From Herbidospora mongoliensis (GTDB lineage: Bacteria; Actinomycetota; Actinomycetes; Streptosporangiales; Streptosporangiaceae), in the NCBI RefSeq assembly GCF_001570545.1, contig NZ_BBXD01000009.1, positions 1 to 64,000 of the forward strand: a DNA stretch of 64,000 nt. Reading direction: 5' to 3'. Position 1 is the first letter of the stretch. Every line of letters begins with the position of its first letter. This document shows, piece by piece, positions 27,658-35,036 of this stretch. Under the pieces are notes generated by a model, which ran no database searches, was not told where the DNA came from, and worked only from the letters and a program-made list of their open reading frames with translations. A program made the translations under genes and the position numbers.

Positions 27658-28947
27658 GTGACCACGATGGTCTACGACGTTCTGGGGATCGGTTTCGGGC
27701 CATCGAACCTGGCACTGGCCATAGCCATCGAGGAGCACAACGCGCAGGCCGCGCCATCGGACCGGATGGCCGCCGCCTTCCTGGAGAAACAGCCGCGCTT
27801 CGGCTGGCACCGGGGGATGCTCATCGATGACGCCACGATGCAGGTCTCGTTTCCGAAAGACCTGGTCACGATGCGGAATCCGGCCAGCGAGTTCAGCTTC
27901 CTCTGCTACCTGCAGGACAAGGGCCGCCTGGTCGACTTCCTGAACCAGAAGACCCTGTTCCCCCTCCGCGCGGAGTTCCACGACTACTTCGAGTGGGCCG
28001 CCGCGCGGATGGCCCACGTGGTGACCTACTCCGCCGAGGTGACCGCGGTGAAGGCGGTCAAGGAGAACGGCGAGATCCGCTACTTCGACGTCATCACCGC
28101 CGACGGCCAGGTCCACCGGGCCAGGAACCTCTCGGTCGCGGTGGGCCTGGAGCCTCATCTGCCGCCCGGCACCGTCCTTTCTGACCGGGTATGGCACACC
28201 AGCGGGCTGGTCCCGAAGGTGGCCGAGAAGGTGGCCGGTGGCGCCGGGATCACCCGCGCGTTGGTACTCGGCGCCGGTCAGAGCGCCGCCGAGGCGGTCG
28301 ACTACCTGCACCGCACGTTCACCGACGCCGAGGTCTGCGCGGTGTTCGCCAAATACGGCTACACGCCCGCCGACGACAGCCCGTTCGCGAACCGCATCTT
28401 CGACCCGGAGGCGGTCGACGTCTATTTCACCGCCCCCGCCGAGGTGAAGCAGTCGCTCGTCGACTACCACCGCAGCACGAACTACTCCGTGGTCGACATG
28501 GAACTCATCCAGGCCCTGTACGCCACCATGTATCGCGAGAAGGTGCACGGCCGCCAAAGGCTGCAGATGCTCAACGTCTCCCGCATCCGCGACGTCGAGG
28601 AGGGTCCGGATGGCCTGACGGTCACAGTCCAGTACCTCCCGACCGGCGAGCAGGTCACCATCGAGGCCGACGTCCTCGTCCACGCCACGGGCTACCGCCC
28701 CCACGACGTCGCCGCGTTACTCGGCGAGGCGGGCAAACTCTGCCTCCGCGACGACGAGGACGCGCTCAAGGTGAGCCGCGACCACCGCGTCCAGTTCGCC
28801 TCCACTGTGACCGCCGGCGTCTACCTCCAGGGCGGCACCGAACACTCCCACGGCCTCACCTCCACCCTCCTGTCGACGACGGCGATCCGAGCGGGCGAGA
28901 TCCGCGACTCCGTCCTCGCCCACCGCACAGCAGTGGCGACGTACTGA
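27658..28947 (+). CDS. L-ornithine/L-lysine N-monooxygenase
   Basis: A 429-aa flavin-dependent N-hydroxylating monooxygenase. It has the FAD motif GIGFGPSNLALAIA at the N-terminus, the substrate-site stretch FGWHRGMLIDDATMQVSF (about 63-80) with SFPKDLVTMRNP after it, the NADPH motif LVLGAGQSAAEAVDYL (about 200) and the C-terminal VHATGYRPHD (about 340). These define the SidA/PvdA/CchB class, which makes N5-hydroxyornithine or N6-hydroxylysine. A3 of the NRPS has the N5-hydroxyornithine code, so ornithine is the likely substrate. GTG start with AGGGAGG seven bases upstream. With the formyltransferase it would supply (formyl)hydroxyornithine. Iron-box control is expected. Confidence 0.93.
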   Translation: MTTMVYDVLGIGFGPSNLALAIAIEEHNAQAAPSDRMAAAFLEKQPRFGWHRGMLIDDATMQVSFPKDLVTMRNPASEFSFLCYLQDKGRLVDFLNQKTLFPLRAEFHDYFEWAAARMAHVVTYSAEVTAVKAVKENGEIRYFDVITADGQVHRARNLSVAVGLEPHLPPGTVLSDRVWHTSGLVPKVAEKVAGGAGITRALVLGAGQSAAEAVDYLHRTFTDAEVCAVFAKYGYTPADDSPFANRIFDPEAVDVYFTAPAEVKQSLVDYHRSTNYSVVDMELIQALYATMYREKVHGRQRLQMLNVSRIRDVEEGPDGLTVTVQYLPTGEQVTIEADVLVHATGYRPHDVAALLGEAGKLCLRDDEDALKVSRDHRVQFASTVTAGVYLQGGTEHSHGLTSTLLSTTAIRAGEIRDSVLAHRTAVATY

Positions 28948-29210
28948 AGACCGACACGCACGCCGTGCGGCGAGACGCAGCCCGGGGCTCCCCGCTGCGC
29001 TGCGAAAGCCGCCAAATGAGATGGGCCAGGTCGCGACCTCCGCGCTGGCCCACAGCGGCGAGGAACCGACATGCGATCCAGGTCGCGGAGGCGGCGGGAG
29101 GTGCCGCCTCGCCATCGCGCCGAGCATCATCGAGAACTCGCCGGTTGTCTTCCACGGCGAGCGCTCGACCCCAGCGCACGCGATCCCGGTCGGGCAGGGA
29201 GGTCCGTGTC

Positions 29211-30164
29211 TCAGTGTTCGGCTGAGGCGTTTCGGTAGTCGCGGGGGGAGAGGCCGTAGGCCGCTTTGAAGAGGCGGCTGAAGTGGGAGGCGTCCGGGAA
29301 GCCCCACTGCGCGCCGATGGCGCTGACCGGGCGGCCCGGCTGGTGCGGGTCGCGCAGGTCGCGGACACAGCGCTCGAGGCGGCGTTCGCGGATCCAGGCC
29401 GCCACCGTCGTGCCCTCGGCGTTGAAGAGCTTGTGGAGGTAGCGGGTGGAGATGTGGTGGGCGGCCGCGACTTGGGCCGGGTCGAGGCCGGGGTCGCCCA
29501 GGTGACCTTCTATGTACGTCGTGATGCGCAGCAGCATCGCCCGGCGGGCGGCGTCGGGGTCGGCAGGGGTCGCGTCCAGGCGGGCGGCGAGCATGGTCGC
29601 GATGAGGTCGACGACGTTGGCGGCCAGGCGGGCGCCGCCGCGGACCTCCACCTCGTCGAGTTGGGCCGCCAGGCGGAGCAGGAAGGGGGCGACCAGGGCG
29701 CCGATGCCGGTGTCGCTCGGGATCGAGGTGCAGGAGAGCAGATCGACACGGTCCTGCGACAGGCCGAGCATCGTGCGGGGGAACATCAAGACGACCAGGC
29801 GCGTGGGTTGGTCGAAGTCGAGCGAATAGGGGCGGTCGGTGTCGTAGATGGCCATCTCGCCGGCGCCGATCATGACCTGGCGGCCCGACTGCTCCAGCCG
29901 GGCTCGGCCCTTCACGAACAGGCCCAGCTTCAGGCTGTCCGAAGGGGCGGAGGAGACCAGCTTGGGGGTGCGGCGGGCGGCGTGGGCGGTGGTGTCGACG
30001 TCGATGACGTCGAGTGCGCCCAACGTGGTGGCGCGGAGTTTTCCCTCGAAGCGCTTATCCGGGAAAACCGCCTCAAGCGGTACAAATGCCGTGGAAACTA
30101 CGTCCTGCCAGAAATCCTGGCGCTCCTTGGCCGGGACGCCCGCGGTGTGGGCCGTATAGGGCAT
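29211..30164 (-). CDS. AraC-family transcriptional regulator
   Basis: A 317-aa regulator. Residues about 5-190 form the AraC-binding-like N-terminal domain (KERQDFWQDVVSTAF at the start; DTDRPYSLDFDQPTRLVVL in the middle). Residues about 210-317 hold the paired helix-turn-helix (ISTRYLHKLFNAEGTTVAAW and SAIGAQWGFPDASHFSRLF, ending FKAAYGLSPRDYR). It lies convergent to the monooxygenase after a 263-bp gap with no gene. AraC regulators often act as siderophore-sensing activators, so it may help induce the cluster. No iron box is seen at its own promoter, and the link to iron is inference. Confidence 0.9.
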   Translation of the reverse strand: MPYTAHTAGVPAKERQDFWQDVVSTAFVPLEAVFPDKRFEGKLRATTLGALDVIDVDTTAHAARRTPKLVSSAPSDSLKLGLFVKGRARLEQSGRQVMIGAGEMAIYDTDRPYSLDFDQPTRLVVLMFPRTMLGLSQDRVDLLSCTSIPSDTGIGALVAPFLLRLAAQLDEVEVRGGARLAANVVDLIATMLAARLDATPADPDAARRAMLLRITTYIEGHLGDPGLDPAQVAAAHHISTRYLHKLFNAEGTTVAAWIRERRLERCVRDLRDPHQPGRPVSAIGAQWGFPDASHFSRLFKAAYGLSPRDYRNASAEH

Positions 30165-30259
30165 GGGAGAAACCTTGGGATCCCGGTGCGCTGTGCGTCA
30201 AGTCGTGTGCCGTTAGGTACAAGACTTAATCATCGGGAAAAATCCAGAATTGGCGGCAA

Positions 30260-30892
30260 ATGAACGCCGTACTGGAAGTCACCGCCCTGTCCGCCGGATA
30301 TGGCGAGACGCGCGCGATCCGCGCTGTCACGATAAGGGCTGAGCAGGGCGAACACCACGCGATCGTCGGAACGCCCGGCTCGGGGAAGTCCACTCTGCTG
30401 CGCACAATCGCCGGGCTTCACCCGGCGTCCAATGGGACGATCCGCCTCAATGACATCGACATCACCCGAGAACGGCCAGAATGGCGGAAAGCTCGGGGAT
30501 TATGTCTCATGCCGCAGGATCATCGATTGTTCACCTCACTGACCGTGGAGGAAAATCTCCAGGTCGGCACGCATTGGGCGGCCTCGGGTCCGTGGACGCT
30601 CGGCCGGGTCTATGAGCTCTATCCCTCCCTGAAAGAGAAACGACGCGCCCTCCCCGGAGAACTGACCCCCGGAGAACACCAGGCCACCGCCATCGGCCGG
30701 GCGCTCATGGCCAACCCGCGCATCCTGCTCCTCGACGAGCCCTCCGACGTGGAGTCCCTCGACGGCCTCACCGAGGAGGGACTCGCGATCGTGGTGACGA
30801 CCGAGGAGGCGCCAGACGGGGCCGGCTGGGTCCACCGACTGGTCGACGGCGCGGCCACGACCACACGCACAGCGGCCAGGTGCCGCCGTTGA
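30260..30892 (+). CDS. Orphan ABC ATPase, LivF-like
   Basis: A 210-aa ABC ATP-binding protein resembling LivF of branched-chain amino-acid importers. Walker A is GTPGSGKSTLLR (about 37), the Q-loop region is MPQDHRLFTSLTVEENL, and Walker B is ILLLDEPSD (about 156). The signature reads LTPGEHQATAIGRAL instead of the usual LSGGEQQ, and the protein is about 25 residues shorter than normal after Walker B, ending in an Arg/Thr-rich tail; the H-loop His cannot be placed. No permease, LivG or binding protein is adjacent. It may be a regulatory or decaying ATPase. It diverges from the AraC gene over 95 bp. Confidence 0.75.
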   Translation: MNAVLEVTALSAGYGETRAIRAVTIRAEQGEHHAIVGTPGSGKSTLLRTIAGLHPASNGTIRLNDIDITRERPEWRKARGLCLMPQDHRLFTSLTVEENLQVGTHWAASGPWTLGRVYELYPSLKEKRRALPGELTPGEHQATAIGRALMANPRILLLDEPSDVESLDGLTEEGLAIVVTTEEAPDGAGWVHRLVDGAATTTRTAARCRR

Positions 30893-30940
30893 CGGCAGGA
30901 CTCCCCCGATCGACATGTCCGCGAGTCCCACGTGCTGCGG

Positions 30941-31262
30941 CGCGGGGTCGTCTACAGCGCCTGGTCGGCCCTTGAACCCCACATCCCGAAGCGGCCCCCC
31001 ACTGCGGCCAGGGCAGCAGGCTGTCGCCTACAGCGCCGGCAATCGACCCTTGAACCGCAGGGCTCGAAGCCGGTCCCCGCGAGGTCGCCCGCCGCGCCTG
31101 TCGTCGGCCCTTGAACCGCGGGGCTCGAAGTCGGCCCCACACGCGAGGTCGTCCGCGCCTGTCGGCGGCCCTGGAGCCGCATATCCCGAAGTGGTCCCAC
31201 ATGCGGCGGGGCTCAGGAGGTCGGCCGCTGCGCCCGTCGTCGGCCGTTGAGCCGCCGCAGGC
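30941..31262 (+). repeat. Degenerate tandem repeat array, about five units of 61-78 bp
   Basis: The core GGCCCTTGAACCGC and a downstream CGAAG recur with CTTGAA-like starts at 30971, 31049, 31110, 31171 and 31246 (spacings 78, 61, 61 and 75). Flanks such as GCGAGGTCG and GCGCCTGTCGTCGG also repeat. It fills most of the 439-bp gene-free gap between the orphan ATPase and vapC. Frames across it in both directions change with each unit, so it does not look coding. Confidence 0.75.
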
Positions 31263-31270
31263 CCGCTCAC

Positions 31271-31302
31271 GTCTGGCCCGGGGTTGCCCACCCGGGCCAG
31301 AC
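31271..31302 (-). terminator. Perfect 12-bp hairpin after the toxin-antitoxin operon
   Basis: GTCTGGCCCGGG and CCCGGGCCAGAC pair perfectly around an 8-nt loop, about 30 bp downstream of the toxin stop on the minus strand and at the edge of the repeat array. There is no T-tract, but stems like this often terminate in GC-rich actinomycetes. Confidence 0.6.
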
Positions 31303-31331
31303 AGGACTGCAAGACCCCCGACGAGGCGCCG

Positions 31332-31730
31332 TCAGTCCTTGAAGGGATCGACGACCGAGACTCCTGTGCCGAGGAAATCCCGGACGTTTCGAGTGGCCAG
31401 GGTCCAGCCGTGTACGCGTGCGGTGGCCGCGAGCAGCCCGTCGGCGAAGGGCAACGGCCTGATGGCGCTCAGGCGGCCCCACTCCTCCGCGACCGCGTCG
31501 GAGACCGGTGCGATACGGTCACCGAACTGTCGGCGGAGGCCGTGGAGCCGGCGTTCCATGCTCGCCGCCTTGACGGGGTCACGCTCTCGGCATCGCTCGA
31601 TTCCGGCCCGGATCTCCCCCAGGGTCAGCACACTTATGTGCAGGTCGGGGCCGTGCACCGTGTCGAACCACAGAATGCCGTTGCGCTTACGGGCCTCGGA
31701 GACGACGTCGGTGCCGAGGAGACACCCCAT
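31332..31730 (-). CDS. vapC: PIN-domain toxin, VapC-like
   Basis: A 132-aa PIN-domain protein, normal VapC length. PIN toxins are Mg-dependent RNases using a cluster of acidic residues. Readable are LTLGEIRAGI (Glu near 39), FADGLLAATA (Asp near 97) and ATRNVRDF (Asp near 117). The N-terminal motif is CLLGTDVVSE where relatives have LLDTNVVSE. The first catalytic Asp is therefore Gly, with an Asp two residues later that might or might not compensate. It starts three bases after the antitoxin stop, forming a classic antitoxin-toxin operon. Activity is uncertain because of the substitution. Confidence 0.85.
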   Translation of the reverse strand: MGCLLGTDVVSEARKRNGILWFDTVHGPDLHISVLTLGEIRAGIERCRERDPVKAASMERRLHGLRRQFGDRIAPVSDAVAEEWGRLSAIRPLPFADGLLAATARVHGWTLATRNVRDFLGTGVSVVDPFKD

Positions 31731-31733
31731 CGG

Positions 31734-31979
31734 TCAGAAGTCGATCTCACGCGGCAGGGAGCGATCCCGGGGGAACTCGATGTCGTCGTCCCAGGCGGGG
31801 TCCTCGAGCAGGTAACTCTTGAGATCCGGGGCCGCGCCCTTGAGCCGGTGGTATTCCTGGATGCCGACCACCACTGCCACCTCTTCCCCGTTCCGGGTGA
31901 CCACCAGCGGACCCTCGAGGTGGGCGCGGCGGACGACCTCGCTGAACTGCTGCTCGGCCTCCTGCAACTGCCAGGTCAT
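31734..31979 (-). CDS. Phd/YefM-family antitoxin
   Basis: An 81-aa protein starting MTWQLQEAEQQFSEVVRRA, the typical N-terminal DNA-binding half of Phd/YefM antitoxins, followed by GPLVVTRNGEEVAVVVGIQEY and an acidic C-terminal tail (LEDPAWDDDIEF) that would bind and neutralise the PIN toxin. The ATG at 31979 has AAAGG upstream; a longer frame extends 30 codons but lacks family similarity. It is expected to repress its own operon, probably at the tandem repeats just upstream. It pairs with the downstream vapC. Confidence 0.9.
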   Translation of the reverse strand: MTWQLQEAEQQFSEVVRRAHLEGPLVVTRNGEEVAVVVGIQEYHRLKGAAPDLKSYLLEDPAWDDDIEFPRDRSLPREIDF

Positions 31980-32287
31980 GATCGCCTTTCTGTCCAGACT
32001 GTCCAGACACAAGTCTGACCCGAAAACCCGGTCGACAACGGAGAACGGCCGCTGCCAGCATGGCCCCATGTCGCGAGCGTAAGTACACCTCGATCACCTG
32101 ACAGGGGCGGTCCCCCGGAGCCCTCGGCCCGGTGTGTGGATCATCGCCTCTGTTCCGGCTGTCTCAGTTTCGGCGGCGCGCCGGCTTGGCCGTGCGCCGC
32201 TCACCCGTTCGGGCCGTGATGGCCGGCGGAAGAAGCCAATGTGATCGTTGTGACGGCGTCCAGGACGCCGAAAAGAGGACTCTTCAC
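31980..32287. other. Divergent intergenic region between the antitoxin and amidase genes
   Basis: This 308-bp gap holds the start signals of two divergent operons. Near the antitoxin are two tandem 9-bp repeats. Near the amidase are a small inverted repeat (GGCGTCC/GGACGCC about 32256-32270) and the AGAGGA ribosome-binding site. No further gene is seen. Confidence 0.4.
31990..32007 (-). promoter_or_regulatory. Tandem 9-bp repeats, likely antitoxin operator
   Basis: CTGTCCAGA occurs twice in direct succession just upstream of the antitoxin start, followed by CACAAGTCTGA, which carries a partial inverted copy. Position and form fit autoregulation by a Phd/YefM complex; no binding evidence is available from sequence alone. 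Confidence 0.45.
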
Positions 32288-33700
32288 GTGGAGATCCACG
32301 AATACGCAAGCTACGACGCCATCGGGCTCCGGACGCTGATCAGCGCCGGTGAGGTCACCAGGGAAGACGTCGAGGACGCGGCCCGGCGCGCCCTCGACAA
32401 GGCCGACGACGACCTCAACGCCCTGGCCCTGCCGATGTTCACGCCGGCGCTAGACCACGCCGAAGACGGACCGCTCTCCGGGGTGCCGTTTCTGATCAAG
32501 GATCACGGCCCCGTGGCCGAGGGGGTTCCGTTCTCGCTCGGGAGCCGGGCCCTCAACGGTGTCACCGCTCGGCACGACAGCGACCTGATGGCCCGCTTCC
32601 GGGCCGCGGGGCTGGTCACTCTGGGCCTCACCACGGTCCCGGAGATGGCCATCAGCTTCTCCACCGAGTCGGTCAAGCACGGGCCGACCCGCAACCCCTG
32701 GGATCCCGAGCGCGGGGTGGGCGGATCCAGCGGGGGCGCGGCCGCCCTGGTCGCCGCCGGTGCGGTGCCCATGGCCCACGGCGGCGACGGGGCCGGGTCC
32801 ATTCGGATTCCGGCCTCCTGCTGCGGGCTGGTCGGGCTCAAGCCGAGCCGGGGACGTGTCCCGTGCGGGCCCGACATGGGGGAACCGATGCTCGGGATGG
32901 CCTACGAGTTCGGCCTGACGCGCACCGTCCGTGACGCCGCCCATCTCCTGGACGCCGTCCACGGCCCGGGTGTGGGCGACAAGTACACCGCGCCACCGCC
33001 GCACGGCCGGTACGCCGAGGAGATCGGACACCTCCTCGGGCGGCTGCGCGTCGCGGTGACCACCGAGGCCTGGTCGGGCGCGGTGGTCGACGGGGAAGTG
33101 GCCGGCGCTGCGCTCGCGGTCGGGCGGGTGCTGGAGGAGATGGGGCACGTCGTCGCCGACGCGAGCCCGGTGGTCGACCCGGACGCCGTCATGCGGAGCA
33201 TGGTCGCCGAGGCGGTGGCGATCGCGTCGGCGCTGCTGCTGGCGCCCAGGCAGCCCGATCCGGGCCGGATGGAGGCCGTCTCCCGGCGGCTGCTGGAGGT
33301 CGCGAGGGAGTACAGCGCGCTGGACATGATGGCCGCGTTCGGGGCGCAGAACCAGGTGACGCGGTCGGTGGCCGGGTTCTTCACCGGGTACGACCTGCTC
33401 GTCACGCCGACGCTGGCCCGGCTGCCGGCGCCGCACGGCACGCTGCGCTACGACGACCCCGATCACACCCTGACGAGCTGGCTCACGTCGATCTTCGACT
33501 ACGGCCCGTTCACCATGGTGTTCAACGTCTCGGGCCAGCCCGCGATCAGCCTCCCGCTGGGTCACAGCGCCAGGGGGCTGCCGATCGGGGTGCAGATCGC
33601 GGCCGCCTACGGGCGGGAGGATCTGCTGTTCCGGATCGCCGCCCAGCTGGAACAGGCGATGCCCTGGAAGGACCGGACTCCCCGGCTCTTCGTCGGATGA
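32288..33700 (+). CDS. Amidase-signature-family hydrolase
   Basis: A 470-aa amidase. The Ser-cisSer-Lys triad is visible: Lys in VPFLIKDHG (about 75), the glycine/serine-rich GVGGSSGGAAALVAAG (about 145) and the nucleophile region GDGAGSIRIPASCCG (about 168). Family members hydrolyse carboxamides such as aryl- or acylamides or Glu-tRNA-type amides; the substrate here cannot be read. It lacks GatB/GatC neighbours, so a GatA role is unlikely. GTG start chosen for its AGAGGA ribosome-binding site 8 bases upstream; the frame is open 52 codons further but with no good start. Two downstream genes follow closely (DUF427 and SUMF1), suggesting one operon. Confidence 0.9.
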   Translation: MEIHEYASYDAIGLRTLISAGEVTREDVEDAARRALDKADDDLNALALPMFTPALDHAEDGPLSGVPFLIKDHGPVAEGVPFSLGSRALNGVTARHDSDLMARFRAAGLVTLGLTTVPEMAISFSTESVKHGPTRNPWDPERGVGGSSGGAAALVAAGAVPMAHGGDGAGSIRIPASCCGLVGLKPSRGRVPCGPDMGEPMLGMAYEFGLTRTVRDAAHLLDAVHGPGVGDKYTAPPPHGRYAEEIGHLLGRLRVAVTTEAWSGAVVDGEVAGAALAVGRVLEEMGHVVADASPVVDPDAVMRSMVAEAVAIASALLLAPRQPDPGRMEAVSRRLLEVAREYSALDMMAAFGAQNQVTRSVAGFFTGYDLLVTPTLARLPAPHGTLRYDDPDHTLTSWLTSIFDYGPFTMVFNVSGQPAISLPLGHSARGLPIGVQIAAAYGREDLLFRIAAQLEQAMPWKDRTPRLFVG

Positions 33701-33744
33701 CAAAAGGGTGGAATATCGATTCCGCCGGGGAGGTTGCCGCCGGT

Positions 33745-34482
33745 ATGACGACAACCAGAGGCCGCGTCCGGGTCGAGCCGACGGCCAAGCGAGTGCGTGT
33801 GTATCTCGGGGGCCTGCCGGTGGTCGACACGACGTCGGCGCTGCTCGTGTGGGAGAACCCGTCCTACCCCGCCTACTATTTCCCGCTGAACGACGTCGTG
33901 TCCGGGACGCTGAAGGAGGCGGGGAAGGGGCCGCACTCGCCCTCCCGGGGGGACGCCAGTCTCTACACCGTCACGTCCGGCGGCAAAGAGGCGACCGCGC
34001 TGGCCTACACCGACTCGCCGATCGAGGAGATCCGCGAGTACGTCCGGTTCGACTGGGACGCCATGGACGCCTGGTTCGAGGAGGACGAAGAGGTGTTCTT
34101 CCACCCGCGCGACCCGTACACGCGGATCGACATCCTGCCGTCGTCGCGGCACATCCGGGTCGAGGTCAACGGGGAGACCGTGGCCGACTCCAAGAACGGG
34201 CGGATCCTGTTCGAAACGGGGCTTCCGGCGCGCTACTACCTGCCGAAGACCGACGTCCGGTTCGATCTGCTGGAGGCCACCGACACGGTCACGCACTGCC
34301 CCTACAAGGGGTCGGCGGAGTACTGGACGGTGAACGGGGTCAAGGATCTCGCGTGGTCGTACCGGACGCCGCTGCCCGAGAGTCAGAAGATCGCCGGGCT
34401 GGTCGCGTTCTACAACGAGAAGCTGGACATCTACGTCGACGGTGAGCTGGAGCCCCGGCCGAAGACCAAGTTCTCCAAGTGA
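33745..34482 (+). CDS. Tandem DUF427 protein
   Basis: A 245-aa protein with two DUF427 units. The first has VRVYLGGLPVVDTTSALLVW then YYFPLNDV. The second, from about residue 135, has IRVEVNGETVADSKNGRILF then YYLPKTDVRFDLLEAT and the conserved HCPYKGSAEYW. DUF427 proteins are small beta-rich proteins of unknown function. ATG 33745 has GGGGAGG 11 bases upstream; an alternative ATG at 33697 overlaps the amidase stop as ATGA. Its stop overlaps the next gene's GTG. Coupling to the amidase and the SUMF1 gene suggests a shared metabolic role. Confidence 0.85.
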   Translation: MTTTRGRVRVEPTAKRVRVYLGGLPVVDTTSALLVWENPSYPAYYFPLNDVVSGTLKEAGKGPHSPSRGDASLYTVTSGGKEATALAYTDSPIEEIREYVRFDWDAMDAWFEEDEEVFFHPRDPYTRIDILPSSRHIRVEVNGETVADSKNGRILFETGLPARYYLPKTDVRFDLLEATDTVTHCPYKGSAEYWTVNGVKDLAWSYRTPLPESQKIAGLVAFYNEKLDIYVDGELEPRPKTKFSK

Positions 34483-35036
34483 TCGAGATTCCCGGCGGGG
34501 TGATCCTGCTCCGTGACGAGGCCACCAACACCGGGTGGACGGTCGAGATCGAGCCGTTCCTGCTCGCCGCCCACCCGGTGACCCGGGAGGAGTTCCACGG
34601 CGCCCCCGGTGACCGCCGCCCGGTCACCGACGTCTCGTGGCACGACGCGCACGACTACTGCGAGCGCCACGGCTTCCGGCTGCCGACCGAGGCCGAGTGG
34701 GAGTACGCCTGCCGGGCGGGCTCCCGCGACGACCGCTACGGCGACCTCGACGCCATCGCCTGGCACGGCGGTGAGGTCCGGGAGGTCGGCCTGAAGGAGC
34801 CCAATTCCTGGGGTCTCTACGACATGATCGGCAACGTCTGGGAATGGACGTCCGACCTCTACGACCCGGAGGTCTACGGCGAATACCGGGTGTTCCGGGG
34901 AGGCGGCGCGCACGACGGGCCGAAGGCGCTGCGGGCGTCGTGCCGCCGCAAGAGCCACCCCACGTTCAAGATCGACGATCTCGGTTTCCGGGTGGCCCGG
35001 TCAGTGAACCCGCCTATGCCGCGAACAGGAGCATGA
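34479..35036 (+). CDS. SUMF1/EgtB-fold protein lacking the FGE cysteine pair
   Basis: A 185-aa single-domain member of the formylglycine-generating-enzyme-like fold. Landmarks are HPVTREEF, VSWHDAHDYCERHGFRLPTEAEWEYACRAG (read in pieces, about 47-76), NSWGLYDMIGNVWEWTSDLY (about 108-127), VFRGGGAHDG and the end DLGFRVARS. True FGEs carry two copper-binding cysteines in the final RGGSxxC...C segment; here the segment has no such pair, so sulfatase activation is unlikely. It is also shorter than typical FGEs. GTG start overlaps the DUF427 stop (GTGA). The C-terminal 23 bp overlap the convergent membrane-protein gene. Function unknown. Confidence 0.8.
   Translation: MIEIPGGVILLRDEATNTGWTVEIEPFLLAAHPVTREEFHGAPGDRRPVTDVSWHDAHDYCERHGFRLPTEAEWEYACRAGSRDDRYGDLDAIAWHGGEVREVGLKEPNSWGLYDMIGNVWEWTSDLYDPEVYGEYRVFRGGGAHDGPKALRASCRRKSHPTFKIDDLGFRVARSVNPPMPRTGA

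Noticed and set aside
30941-31262. CRISPR array
   Set aside because: The 61-bp period resembles repeat-spacer geometry, but the would-be spacers are also similar to each other, spacing varies to 75-78 bp, and no cas gene is near.
30941-31262. tRNA-like T-arm elements in the repeats (GGGCTCGAAG)
   Set aside because: Only a T-loop-like string is present. No acceptor stem, D-arm or anticodon arm can be folded around it.
32288-33700. GatA subunit of Glu-tRNA(Gln) amidotransferase
   Set aside because: No gatB or gatC is adjacent and the neighbours are DUF427 and SUMF1 genes.
34479-35036. Formylglycine-generating enzyme
   Set aside because: The fold is right, but the C-terminal copper-binding Cys pair is absent and no sulfatase gene is nearby.
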